Origin: Actinomadura luzonensis
Lineage (GTDB): Bacteria > Actinomycetota > Actinomycetes > Streptosporangiales > Streptosporangiaceae
NCBI RefSeq assembly: GCF_022664455.2
Contig: NZ_JAKRKC020000001.1
Coordinates: 5,461,001-5,525,000, forward strand
DNA: 64,000 nt
Direction of reading: 5' to 3'
Under the pieces are notes generated by a model. The model did no database searches and was not told where the DNA came from. It saw nothing but the letters and a program-made list of their open reading frames with translations. How positions within the stretch are numbered: the stretch's first letter is position 1; each line of letters opens with the position of its first letter. The translations under genes and the position numbers were made by a program. This document shows positions 44,201 through 51,835 of this stretch, one piece after another.

Positions 44201-44283
44201 CGCGCCCTGGCCAGGGCGTCGCCGAGGACGGCGAGCTCGCGGGCGCGCCCGACGAACAGCGGGCTGACGGCATGGACACTCAC
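41281..44283 (-). CDS. LuxR-family regulator with AAA ATPase domain (LAL type)
   Basis: 1000 residues. The N-terminal ATPase has Walker A GGEAGVGKTRLL (residues 38-49) and Walker B VVLVIEDAHWAD. A long tetratricopeptide-like helical middle (about 380-900) follows, then a LuxR helix-turn-helix at the C-terminus (about 930-995: LTARELEVLREVTEGHSNREIA, VKTVSVHVSNILAKLG). The architecture is that of large ATP-binding LuxR (MalT/LAL) regulators, which often act as pathway activators. The GTG at 44283 gives the expected VSPLFVGRARELAVL start; the ribosome site is weak. The gene is alone between a GNAT (same strand) and an HxlR (convergent), so its target is not evident. Confidence 0.9.
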   Translation of the reverse strand: MSVHAVSPLFVGRARELAVLGDALARARAGVSSTVLVGGEAGVGKTRLLVEFTDRADDALVLVGGCLELGTDGLPFAPFTAVLRGLVRRLGHDGVAALVPGGATGALARLLPEFGEPGKDGPEARARLFELVLGLLERLADDRPVVLVIEDAHWADRSTRDLLSFLVRYQRTAGRLLLVVTYRTDELHRTHPLRPMLAELSRVEWVSRAELRRLTRREAVAQAASILERQLPAADMDLVYARSEGNPLFVEALLSEGGGGGGGDLPESLRDLLLARVERLPEETQELLRVASAGGQRIEHDLLSAVAGLDENALSRALRPAVAGNVLVVDGEGYSFRHALIREALHDDLLPGEHTRLHTRYAEALERDLSILPAPRGAIELAHHWHAAHDATWALVSAWHAAAAARTSTAYDEQLRMLSRVLELWDQVPDAAARIGRDRFDVLRHTAVVAHLAGEYERGIAMAGAALAELDPATDPIRTAAILRQRGLTRYDLGREGNLDDLRRAATLVPAEPPTRLRGQVLESLSRMLYRPEDLTEKIATAEVARDIGRVVGDPNVEAHSLITATWARFRYTEVEAQLEAFAEARRIAADGEAYNALMRCAISESDALEGAGWHERAARVAREGIEESAHYGLARTSGTFLAINLAEPLVSLGRWDEALQVVEHAFDLAPPPPYRASLQGFVTDIALARGQLDRAEQLLNASRSVLSRGTYRDQTLLPHLRREVSILAARGADGEAVEAVARALEERDLVSSPRYVWQLLVSFARLLTGIASAGGPASEAIRARAAALLPRLREPARKLGTEGDLQEAQRLTFEALLGPETPAAHAAAADADAAEQVGWRVEAWERAVRAWVALGQPYAEARSLLPSAQALLAAGDRQEAAARLERARELAARLGAAPLLEQLDTVRRRARIGGGGGGGGAVAEEPAGEGQPLGLTARELEVLREVTEGHSNREIAEKLVISVKTVSVHVSNILAKLGVASRGEAAATAHRLHLFDDLP

Positions 44284-44332
44284 GTAGGCAAGGATGCCAT
44301 CCGGCTCCGACAGAAGTGCCGCCCGATCGCCC

Positions 44333-44767
44333 TCAGCGCAGGACCTTGCGGAAGAACGTGGCCGACGCCTCGTAGCCGAGGGCGTGGTAGAACTCCGGCG
44401 CCCGCCGCGTGGCCATGGCGACGTAGCGGGCCTCGCGCGAGCGGGCCCACCGCTCGAACTCCTCCAGCAGCGCCCGCCCGATGCCCTGCCGCCGCGAGCC
44501 CGGCTGCACCATGGCCTCCTCCACCCAGGCGACCGGCCCGTTCGCGAACAGCGTCAGGTGCACGAACCCGAGCAGGTAACCCCGCACCCGCCCCTCGCCG
44601 ACGGCCGCGAGCAGCAGGGCGTCCTCGTTCGCCAGCAGCTCGGGGAGGGCGGCGTCGAACGCCTCGCGCTCGGGCCGGAACGTCAGCCCGAAGTCGCGGG
44701 CGAGGGCGAACACCTCGTCCGCGTCCGCCTTCTCGGCCCTCCTGATGAGAAGATCGTCAGCCGTCAT
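44333..44767 (-). CDS. GNAT-family N-acetyltransferase
   Basis: 144 residues with the acetyl-CoA loop VQPGSRRQGIGRALLEEFE (motif A, RxxGIG) and a C-terminal aromatic segment APEFYHALGYEASATFF typical of GNAT ends. It transfers an acetyl group to an unknown amine, amino acid or protein. The ATG at 44767 (MTADDLLIRRAEKADAD) lies on the same strand as, and 57 bp after the stop of, the acyl-CoA dehydrogenase gene, so it could be the last cotranscribed gene of the leucine operon or separate. No regulatory site seen. Confidence 0.83.
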   Translation of the reverse strand: MTADDLLIRRAEKADADEVFALARDFGLTFRPEREAFDAALPELLANEDALLLAAVGEGRVRGYLLGFVHLTLFANGPVAWVEEAMVQPGSRRQGIGRALLEEFERWARSREARYVAMATRRAPEFYHALGYEASATFFRKVLR

Positions 44768-44824
44768 GACCCATGACAGTAGATGTTCCCGCCCGGCCCG
44801 CGCAATCAGCGAAGTCCTCGCACG

Positions 44825-45961
44825 TCACAGGTCCGCCAGCCCGAGCTGGCGGGCGATGAGCATGCGCTGGACCTCGCTGGTGCCCTCGCCGATCTCCAGG
44901 ATCTTCGCGTCGCGGTAGAAGCGGCCGACGGGGTACTCGTTCATGAAGCCGTACCCGCCGAACACCTGGGTGGCGTCGCGGGCGTTGTCCATGGCCGCGT
45001 TGGAGGCGACCAGCTTGGCGATGGCGGCCTCCTTCTTGAACGGCGCCCCGGCCAGCATGCGCTCGGCCGCGTGGTAGTAGGCCAGACGCGCAGTGTGGGC
45101 GCGGGCCTCCATGTCGGCGACCTTGAACTGGATGGCCTGGTAGTGGCCGATGGGGTTGCCGAAGGCGCGCCGGTCCCTGACGTACTTGACGCACTCGTCC
45201 ACGCAGCCCTGCGCGAGGCCGACGCTGACGGCGGCGATCGCGATGCGGCCCTCGTCGAGGGTCTGGAGGAACTGGGCGTAGCCGCGGCCGCGCTCGCCGA
45301 GCAGGTTCTCGGCGGGCACCCGGCAGTCGGCGAAGGCCAGCTCGCGGGTGTCGGAGGCGTTCCAGCCGACCTTGGAGTACTTCTTCGACACGGTGAAGCC
45401 GGGCGTGCCGGCCGGGACGAGGATCGTGGAGATCTCCCGCTCGCCGGTGAGCGCGGCCACGCCGACGACGCTGGTGAGGTCGGTGCCGGAGTTGGTGATG
45501 AACGCCTTCGTCCCGTTGACCACCCATTCGCCGCCGTCGAGCACGGCGGTGGTGCGCATGCCGCCGGGCACGTCGGTGCCGCCGCCGGGCTCGGTGAGGC
45601 CGAAGGCGCCCAGCTGCTCGCCCCTGGCGAGCGCGGGCAGCCAGCGGGCGCGCTGCTCGGCGGTGCCGAAGCGGTAGATGGGCATCGCGCCCAGCGACAC
45701 CGCCGCCTCCAGAGTGATCGACACGCTGGAGTCGACCCGGGCGAGCTCCTCCAGGGCCAGGCAGAGGGCGAAGTAGTCGCCGCCCATGCCGCCGTACTCC
45801 TCGGGGAAGGGCAGGCCGAACAGCCCCATCGCGCCCATCTGCCGCACGATGTCGTACGGGAACTCCTCGCGCTCGTAGTAGCCGCCGATCACGGGGGCGA
45901 CCACGTCGCGGGCGAACGCCTCAACCGTCTTGCGCAGTTCTTCGTACTCGTCGTTGAGCAT
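44825..45961 (-). CDS. acdH: Acyl-CoA dehydrogenase, probable isovaleryl-CoA dehydrogenase
   Basis: 378-residue flavoprotein. The FAD/substrate signatures are GAFGLTEPGGGTDVPG and, near the C-terminus, QVFGGYGFMNEYPVGRFYRDAKI with the catalytic Glu in EIGEGTSEVQRMLIARQL. It removes hydrogen from isovaleryl-CoA to give 3-methylcrotonyl-CoA, the MCC substrate, or acts on related branched acyl-CoAs. It is the last gene of the accD1-accA1-hmgL-acdH operon, the same order as known in Streptomyces coelicolor. The ATG at 45961 lies 2 bp after the hmgL stop. Substrate assignment rests on operon context. Confidence 0.88.
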   Translation of the reverse strand: MLNDEYEELRKTVEAFARDVVAPVIGGYYEREEFPYDIVRQMGAMGLFGLPFPEEYGGMGGDYFALCLALEELARVDSSVSITLEAAVSLGAMPIYRFGTAEQRARWLPALARGEQLGAFGLTEPGGGTDVPGGMRTTAVLDGGEWVVNGTKAFITNSGTDLTSVVGVAALTGEREISTILVPAGTPGFTVSKKYSKVGWNASDTRELAFADCRVPAENLLGERGRGYAQFLQTLDEGRIAIAAVSVGLAQGCVDECVKYVRDRRAFGNPIGHYQAIQFKVADMEARAHTARLAYYHAAERMLAGAPFKKEAAIAKLVASNAAMDNARDATQVFGGYGFMNEYPVGRFYRDAKILEIGEGTSEVQRMLIARQLGLADL

Positions 45962-45963
45962 GG

Positions 45964-46869
45964 TCAGCCTTTCGCGAGCGCCTGTACGACGCGGGACGGG
46001 CTGGGCCGGCCGAGCAGACCGGCCAGCCAGATGCTGGTGGCCACGAGCTTGTCCAGGTCGAGGCCGGTCTCGATGCCGAGCCCCCGCAGCATCCAGACGA
46101 GGTCCTCGGTGGCGAGGTTGCCGGTCGCCGACCGGGCGTACGGGCAGCCGCCGATGCCGCCGGTGGAGGCGTCGACGGTGGTGACGCCCGCCCTGAGCGC
46201 GGCCAGCGTGTTGCCGAGCGCCTGGCCGTAGGTGTCGTGGAAGTGCACGGCCAGCCGCTCCGGCGAGCGGAAGGCCCGGATCAGCTCGGTGACGTGGCCG
46301 GGCGTGCCGACGCCGATCGTGTCGCCCAGCGACAGCTCGTGGCAGCCGAGCCCGAGCAGCCGCTCCCCCACCCGCACGACCTGCGCGATCGGGGTCGGCC
46401 CCTCCCAGGGGTCGCCGAAGCACATCGACACGTACGCCCGCACCCGCACCCCGTGGTCGAGCGCCCTGGCCACGACCGGCTCGAACATCTCGAACTGGCT
46501 CTCCAGGCCGCGGTTGAGGTTCTTGGCGGCGAAGGTCTCGGTGGCGCTGGCGAAGACGGCGATCTCCTCGACGCCGCGTTCGAGGGCCCGGTCGAGGCCG
46601 CGCTCGTTGGGCACCAGCACCGGGTAGCGGACGCCGGGCCTGCGGCGCAGCCGGGTCAGCAGCTCGTCCCCGTCGGCGAGCTGGGGCACCCACTTGGGGT
46701 GGACGAAGCTGGTGGCCTCGACGACCTTGTGCCCGGCGTCCACGAGCCGGTCGATGAACTCGGCCTTGACCTCGACCGGCACGACCGCCTGCTCGTTCTG
46801 CAGCCCGTCGCGCGGCCCGACCTCGTACACGGTGACGCGCTGCGGGAGACCTTCCATCGGGTACGGCAT
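45964..46869 (-). CDS. hmgL: Hydroxymethylglutaryl-CoA lyase
   Basis: 301-residue TIM-barrel enzyme that splits HMG-CoA into acetyl-CoA and acetoacetate, the last step of leucine breakdown. It shows EVGPRDGLQNE near the N-terminus with the metal-binding Asp, the metal-site histidines in LAVHFHDTYGQAL and the C-terminal loop STGGIGGCPYARSATGN with the catalytic Cys. Its ATG shares one base with the accA1 stop (TGATG), so translation is coupled. The reading frame continues upstream but only as antisense to the carboxylase. Confidence 0.94.
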   Translation of the reverse strand: MPYPMEGLPQRVTVYEVGPRDGLQNEQAVVPVEVKAEFIDRLVDAGHKVVEATSFVHPKWVPQLADGDELLTRLRRRPGVRYPVLVPNERGLDRALERGVEEIAVFASATETFAAKNLNRGLESQFEMFEPVVARALDHGVRVRAYVSMCFGDPWEGPTPIAQVVRVGERLLGLGCHELSLGDTIGVGTPGHVTELIRAFRSPERLAVHFHDTYGQALGNTLAALRAGVTTVDASTGGIGGCPYARSATGNLATEDLVWMLRGLGIETGLDLDKLVATSIWLAGLLGRPSPSRVVQALAKG

Positions 46870-48818
46870 CACGCCTCCTCGGGGGTCACGACGGCCAGGA
46901 CGGCGTCCATGTCGACCGGCTGGCCGGGCTGGACCGGCAGCTCGGCGAGCACGCCGGCGCAGGGGGCGGTGACCGTGTGCTCCATCTTCATGGCCTCGAC
47001 GATGACCAGCGGCTGCCCGGCGCTCACCCGGTCGCCCGGCTGCGCCTTGACGACCAGGACGGTGCCCGGCATGGGGCTGCGGACCACACCGTCGCCGGCC
47101 GCGGCGGCGCCAGGCCGGTCGCCGGGGTCGCCGATGAGGTGGCGGGTGAACGACCAGGCCCGCCCGTCGCGGCCGAGCCAGAGCGTGTCGCCGTCGCGGG
47201 CGCACAGGTAGCGCGTGGTGCGATCGCCGAGCGTGACGGCCAGGCCGCCGCCCTCCTGGCGGATGCGGGCGGGCACCGCGCGGCCGTCCAGCAGCACCTC
47301 GGCGGCCTCGGCGGGCAGGCCGCGGACGCGGACCGCGTGCCCGCCGTCCCTGGACTCCAGCCGCCAGGTCGTCCAGGCGCGCTCGCCGACCCGCCAGCCG
47401 TCGGTGACCTCCCACGGGTCGTCGCCCTGCGGCAGCGCGTGGAAGGCGAGCCCGGCCGCGGCGGCGACCTCGGCGGGCGCCCCGGCGGCGGGCACCAGCT
47501 CGGGCAGCGCCCGCTCGACCAGGCCGGTGTCCAGCTCGCCCGCGCGCACGGCCGGATGGCAGGCCAGGGCGCGCAGGAACGGCACGTTGGTGACCACGCC
47601 GAGCACGGCGGTGCCGGCGAGCGCCCGGTCGAGGACGCGCAGCGCCTCCTTGCGCTCCGGCGCCCAGGCCACCACCTTGGCGAGCATGGGGTCGAACTCG
47701 CTGCCGACGACCCCGCCCTCGGCCACCCCCGAGTCCACCCGCACGACGGCGTCCGCCGGGGAGGCGGGCTCGCGCAGCAGCAGGACGCGCCCGCCGGTCG
47801 GCAGGAAGCCGCGCGCCGGGTCCTCGGCGTAGACGCGGGCCTCGACGGCGTGCCCGTCCAGGCGCACGTCGTCCTGGCCGAACGGCAGCGGCTCGCCCGC
47901 CGCGACCCTGAGCTGCAGCTCCACCAGGTCGAGGCCGGTCACCAGCTCGGTGACGGGGTGCTCGACCTGGAGGCGGGTGTTCATCTCCATGAAGTGGTAG
48001 GCGCCGGTGGCGCCGTCCACGATGAACTCGACCGTGCCGGCGCCGACGTACCCGACCGAGCGGGCGGCCTCGACCGCCGCCGCGCCCATGCGGGCGCGCA
48101 GCTCGGGGGTGACGAACGGCGACGGCGCCTCCTCGATGATCTTCTGGTGCCTGCGCTGGAGGCTGCACTCGCGCTCGCCCAGGTGCACGACGCCGCCGAG
48201 GGCGTCGGCCAGGACCTGGATCTCGATGTGGCGGGGGCTGTCCACGTACCGCTCGATGAGCAGCGTGCCGTCGCCGAACGCGGCCCGCGCGGTGCGCCGG
48301 GCCGACTCCAGCGCGTCGGGCAGCTCGGCGGCCGAGCGCACCACCACCATGCCCTTGCCGCCGCCGCCCGCGGACGGCTTGATCAGCGCTGGGAAGTCGC
48401 GCCACTCCGTCAGGACGTCGTCGGGCTCGGCCCCGCCGGGCACCACCGGCACCCCGGCGGCCGAGACCGTGGCCTTGGCCCGGATCTTGTCGCCCATGGC
48501 GTCGATGGCCTCGGGCGGCGGCCCGACGAACGCCGTCCCGGCGGCGGCGCAGGCCCGCGCGAAGGCGGCGTTCTCGGCCAGGAACCCGTAGCCGGGGTGC
48601 ACGGCCTGCGCCCCGGACGCGAGCGCCGCCCCCACGATCGCGTCGGCGTCGAGGTAGCTCGGCACCTCCACGGCGGCGTCGGCCTCGCGCACGTGCCGGG
48701 CGCCCGCCTCGGACGGCGTGTGCACGGCCACCGCCGTGATGCCGAGCCGGCGCAGCGTACGGGCGACGCGCACGGCGATCTCGCCCCTGTTGGCGATGAG
48801 GACACGGTCGAAGAGCAT
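46869..48818 (-). CDS. accA1: Methylcrotonyl-CoA carboxylase alpha subunit (biotin carboxylase + BCCP)
   Basis: 649 residues. The biotin carboxylase half opens FDRVLIANRGEIAVRVARTL and has PSAGGGGKGMVVV and MNTRLQVEHPVTELVTG; the C-terminal biotinyl domain EAMKMEHT places the biotin on K611. With the beta subunit it carboxylates 3-methylcrotonyl-CoA to 3-methylglutaconyl-CoA. The ATG at 48818 gives the normal start; a GTG at 48824 would overlap the beta stop (GTGA) and is the alternative. It is second of four genes in the leucine operon. Compared with the alpha subunit at 9.1 kb it has an intact central linker of similar length. Confidence 0.93.
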   Translation of the reverse strand: MLFDRVLIANRGEIAVRVARTLRRLGITAVAVHTPSEAGARHVREADAAVEVPSYLDADAIVGAALASGAQAVHPGYGFLAENAAFARACAAAGTAFVGPPPEAIDAMGDKIRAKATVSAAGVPVVPGGAEPDDVLTEWRDFPALIKPSAGGGGKGMVVVRSAAELPDALESARRTARAAFGDGTLLIERYVDSPRHIEIQVLADALGGVVHLGERECSLQRRHQKIIEEAPSPFVTPELRARMGAAAVEAARSVGYVGAGTVEFIVDGATGAYHFMEMNTRLQVEHPVTELVTGLDLVELQLRVAAGEPLPFGQDDVRLDGHAVEARVYAEDPARGFLPTGGRVLLLREPASPADAVVRVDSGVAEGGVVGSEFDPMLAKVVAWAPERKEALRVLDRALAGTAVLGVVTNVPFLRALACHPAVRAGELDTGLVERALPELVPAAGAPAEVAAAAGLAFHALPQGDDPWEVTDGWRVGERAWTTWRLESRDGGHAVRVRGLPAEAAEVLLDGRAVPARIRQEGGGLAVTLGDRTTRYLCARDGDTLWLGRDGRAWSFTRHLIGDPGDRPGAAAAGDGVVRSPMPGTVLVVKAQPGDRVSAGQPLVIVEAMKMEHTVTAPCAGVLAELPVQPGQPVDMDAVLAVVTPEEA

Positions 48819-48820
48819 GA

Positions 48821-50392
48821 TCACATCCGGAAGACGCCGTACCCGGCGGGTTCGAGCGGGGCGTTGGCCGCCGCGGACAGCGCCAGGCCGAGGACGGTGC
48901 GGGTGTCGAGCGGGTCGATCACGCCGTCGTCCCACAGCCTGGCCGTGGAGTAGTACGGGTTGCCCTGGTGCTCGTACTGGGCCCTGATCGCGTCGGCGTC
49001 GGCGTCGCCGACGGTGGTCAGCACGTTCGCGGCCTGCTCGCCGCCCATGACCGAGATGCGGGCGTTGGGCCACATCCACAGGAAACGCGGCGAGTACGCC
49101 CGCCCGGCCATCGCGTAGTTCCCCGCGCCGAACGACCCGCCGATCACCACGGTGAACTTCGGCACCCGCGCGCAGGAGACGGCGGTGACCATCTTCGCGC
49201 CGTGCTTGGCGATGCCGCCCGCCTCGTACGCCTTGCCGACCATGAAGCCGCTGATGTTCTGCAGGAAGACGAGGGGGATGCGGCGCTGGTCGCACAGCTC
49301 GATGAAGTGGGCGCCCTTCATGGCCGACTCGCTGAACAGGATGCCGTTGTTGGCCACGATGCCGACGGGGTGGCCGTGCAGGTGGGCGAAGCCGGTGACG
49401 AGGGTGTGGCCGTACTCGGCCTTGAACTCGAGGAAGCGGGAGCCGTCCACGAGCCTCGCGATGACCTCGCGCACCTCGTACGGCTGCCGGGTGTCGGCGG
49501 GGACGATGCCGTACAGCTCGCGCGGGTCGTGGCGGGGCGGCTCGGGCGCGATGACCGGCCAGGGCCGCTCGGCGCGCGGCGCGAGCGTGGCGACGATGTC
49601 GCGGACGATCGCGAGGGCGTGCGCGTCGTCCTCGGCCAGGTGGTCGGTGACGCCGCTGACCCGGGCGTGCAGGTCGCCGCCGCCCAGCTCCTCGGCCGTG
49701 ACCTCCTCGCCGGTGGCCGCCTTCACCAGCGGCGGGCCGCCCAGGAAGATCGTGCCCTGGCCGCGGACGATGACCGCCTCGTCGCTCATCGCGGGGACGT
49801 ACGCGCCGCCGGCCGTGCAGGAGCCGAGCACGGCGGCGATCTGCGGGATGCCGCGGGCGGACATCGTGGCCTGGTTGTAGAAGATGCGGCCGAAGTGGTC
49901 GCGGTCCGGGAACACCTCGTCCTGCCTGGGCAGGAAGGCGCCGCCGGAGTCGACGAGGTAGACGCACGGCAGGTGGTTGTGCAGGGCCACCTCCTGCGCG
50001 CGCAGGTGCTTCTTGACGGTCATCGGGTAGTACGTGCCGCCCTTGACGGTGGCGTCGTTGGCGACGATCACGCACTCCCGGCCCGAGACCCGGCCGACGC
50101 CGGTGATGATGCCGGCGGCCGGGGCCTGGTCGTCGTAGAGGCCGTGGGCGGCCAGCGGCGACAGCTCCAGGAAGCGGGAGCCCGGGTCGAGCAGGCCGTC
50201 GACGCGGTCGCGCGGCAGCAGCTTGCCGCGCTCGACGTGCCGCTGCCGGGACCGCTCGGGGCCGCCGGGCGCGGCGGCGGCGAGCCGGTCGAGCAGGTCG
50301 GCGGCCAGGCGCTCGTTGAGCTCGGCGTTGCGTTTGTACGCCTCGCCGGACGGGTCGGCGGCCGATCCCAGGACCGGCCAGGCGCTGCTCAT
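48821..50392 (-). CDS. accD1: Methylcrotonyl-CoA carboxylase beta subunit (carboxyltransferase)
   Basis: 523 residues. MCC-type signatures are PRQDEVFPDRDHFGRIFYNQ, GSCTAGGAYVPAMSDEAVIV and GSFGAGNYAMAGRAYSPRF. The aromatic FGRIFYN segment matches MCC; geranyl-CoA carboxylases lack the bulky Phe there (the other beta subunit here has FRDLTRLS). It transfers CO2 to methylcrotonyl-CoA. The ATG at 50392 starts the operon, 61 bp from the divergent TetR start, with the ACGTTAACGT palindrome between. It is the promoter-proximal gene and so likely under TetR control. Confidence 0.93.
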   Translation of the reverse strand: MSSAWPVLGSAADPSGEAYKRNAELNERLAADLLDRLAAAAPGGPERSRQRHVERGKLLPRDRVDGLLDPGSRFLELSPLAAHGLYDDQAPAAGIITGVGRVSGRECVIVANDATVKGGTYYPMTVKKHLRAQEVALHNHLPCVYLVDSGGAFLPRQDEVFPDRDHFGRIFYNQATMSARGIPQIAAVLGSCTAGGAYVPAMSDEAVIVRGQGTIFLGGPPLVKAATGEEVTAEELGGGDLHARVSGVTDHLAEDDAHALAIVRDIVATLAPRAERPWPVIAPEPPRHDPRELYGIVPADTRQPYEVREVIARLVDGSRFLEFKAEYGHTLVTGFAHLHGHPVGIVANNGILFSESAMKGAHFIELCDQRRIPLVFLQNISGFMVGKAYEAGGIAKHGAKMVTAVSCARVPKFTVVIGGSFGAGNYAMAGRAYSPRFLWMWPNARISVMGGEQAANVLTTVGDADADAIRAQYEHQGNPYYSTARLWDDGVIDPLDTRTVLGLALSAAANAPLEPAGYGVFRM

Positions 50393-50423
50393 GAGTCCCC
50401 TCTCATGCCCCGAATGTTAGTCA

Positions 50424-50433
50424 ACGTTAACGT
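50424..50433. promoter_or_regulatory. ACGTTAACGT palindrome, operator of the leucine operon
   Basis: Perfect 10-bp palindrome in the 61-bp gap between the divergent accD1 and TetR starts. The core CGTTAACG recurs at 51038-51045, inside the last codons of the TetR gene. It is a good candidate for the TetR operator. Confidence 0.55.
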
Positions 50434-50453
50434 CAGCGTCTAGTATGTGAGAC

Positions 50454-51053
50454 GTGACCACTGCCTCCTCGTCCCCTGCCCGCCCCCGGCGCAACAGGCG
50501 CGCGGAGATCCTGGAGGCCGCCGCCCGCCTGTTCGCGGCGCGCGGCTTCCACGGCGTGTCGATCGAGGACCTCGGCGCGGCGGTGGGCGTCTCGGGCCCG
50601 GCGCTCTACCGCCACTTCAGCGGCAAGGAGGCGCTGCTGGCCGAGATGCTGCTCGACGTCAGCTCGCGGCTGCGCGAGTCGGCCGTCGCGGTCGTCACCT
50701 CCTCCCCCGGCCCAGAGCAGTCGCTCGACGCCCTGCTCAACGTGCAGATCACGTTCGCGCTGGAGCAGCCGGCGCTGATCACCGTGCACGACCGGGAGCT
50801 CGGCAACGTGCCCGAGCCGCAGCGCCGGCAGATCCGGCGGCTGCAGCGGCTCTACGTCGAGGAGTGGGTGACCGTGCTGGCCGAGCTGCACCCCGCGTGC
50901 CCGGCCGCCCGGCTGCGGGCCGCCACGCACGCGGTCTTCGGGCTGCTGAACTCGACCCCGCACAGCGCGGGCGAGCTGCCGGGCACCGACATGCGGCCGC
51001 TGCTGCGCGTGATGGCGCGGGCCGCGATCCAGGCCGCCGTTAACGTGCGCTAA
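50454..51053 (+). CDS. TetR-family regulator of the leucine operon (SACE_7040-like)
   Basis: 199 residues. The helix-turn-helix (about 15-62) contains AEILEAAARLFAARGFHGVSI and VSGPALYRHFSGKEALL; a helical sensor domain follows (LLNVQITFALEQPALITVHD). It resembles the actinobacterial SACE_7040 family, which regulates acyl-CoA catabolic genes. Its GTG faces the accD1 ATG across a 61-bp gap with a perfect ACGTTAACGT palindrome. It probably represses the leucine operon and itself, with an acyl-CoA as inducer; that ligand is inferred. Confidence 0.88.
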   Translation: MTTASSSPARPRRNRRAEILEAAARLFAARGFHGVSIEDLGAAVGVSGPALYRHFSGKEALLAEMLLDVSSRLRESAVAVVTSSPGPEQSLDALLNVQITFALEQPALITVHDRELGNVPEPQRRQIRRLQRLYVEEWVTVLAELHPACPAARLRAATHAVFGLLNSTPHSAGELPGTDMRPLLRVMARAAIQAAVNVR

Positions 51054-51089
51054 CAAAGTGCGGGGTCGTGTAACGGCCTTGTCCGTCGC

Positions 51090-51126
51090 AACTATCTAGA
51101 TATATCGTCGCGATATCTCGATAGTT
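51090..51126. promoter_or_regulatory. PadR autoregulatory operator (14-bp inverted repeat)
   Basis: AACTATCTAGATAT (51090-51103) and ATATCTCGATAGTT (51113-51126) are inverted with one mismatch around 9 bp. Nested inside is TATCG-TCG-CGATA. The site abuts the GGAGG ribosome site of padR, so binding would block the promoter or initiation. Confidence 0.7.
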
Positions 51127-51136
51127 GGAGGTCGTC

Positions 51137-51835
51137 ATGGACGAGCCCGATTTCTGGGATGACAATCCCCCCGTACCGCCCCCGTTCCCGCCGGGGCCCC
51201 TCGGCCCGCCCGGCCACCCCGGCCATCACGGTCCCCCCGGCCATCTGGGTCCCCCCGGGCACCTCGGGCACCCGGGCCACCACCTCGGGCACCCGGGCCA
51301 CGCGCCGCTCCCGCCCCTGCCGCCGATCCCGCCGATCCCGCCGGCCCCCCCGGTCCCCGGCTTAGGGCCCGGGGTGCACTGGGGGCGGCCCGCGCCGCGG
51401 GTGCGGCGCGGCGACGTCCGGGCCGCCCTGCTCGCCCTGCTCCACGAAGGGCCGCGCAACGGCTACCAGATGATCCAGGACATCGAGGAGCGCAGCGGCG
51501 GCGTCTGGCGGCCCAGCCCCGGCTCGGTCTACCCCGCGCTCCAGCAGCTGGAGGACGAGGGCCTGGTCGCCGGCGACGAGACGGGCGGCAGCCGGACGTA
51601 CCGGCTGAGCGACGGGGCCCGCGCCCAGGCCGCCCGGCACGCGGACGAGGCCCCCTGGGAGGAGGTGGCGAGGAGCGTCCCCGCCGACCAGCACGAGCTG
51701 GCCGTGTTGTGGTCCCAGCTCAACGAGGCCTTCGCGCACCTGGTGCGCACCGCGAGCGACCGGCAGGTCGAGGAGGCCAAGAAGCTCATCGGCAAGACCC
51801 GCAGAGCCGTGTTCCAGATCCTGGCGGAGGACTGA
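51137..51835 (+). CDS. PadR-family repressor with Pro/Gly/His-rich N-terminus
   Basis: 232 residues. The first about 85 are a low-complexity run of GPPGH- and GHPGH-like triplets with an acidic start (MDEPDFWDDNPP). The PadR winged helix-turn-helix follows (RRGDVRAALLALLHEGPRNGY, PGSVYPALQQLEDEGLV), then a C-terminal dimer helix pair (ELAVLWSQLNEAFAHLV). It should repress the ABC exporter operon it heads; the inverted repeat at 51090-51126 abuts its ribosome site. The ATG at 51137 has GGAGG upstream. Its stop overlaps the ATPase ATG (TGATG). The His-rich tail could bind metal; that is speculation. Confidence 0.88.
   Translation: MDEPDFWDDNPPVPPPFPPGPLGPPGHPGHHGPPGHLGPPGHLGHPGHHLGHPGHAPLPPLPPIPPIPPAPPVPGLGPGVHWGRPAPRVRRGDVRAALLALLHEGPRNGYQMIQDIEERSGGVWRPSPGSVYPALQQLEDEGLVAGDETGGSRTYRLSDGARAQAARHADEAPWEEVARSVPADQHELAVLWSQLNEAFAHLVRTASDRQVEEAKKLIGKTRRAVFQILAED
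51260..51301 (+). repeat. Perfect 21-bp tandem duplication in padR
   Basis: CACCTCGGGCACCCGGGCCAC occurs twice in tandem (51260-51280, 51281-51301), in frame, within the Gly/His/Pro-rich N-terminal coding region. Confidence 0.85.
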
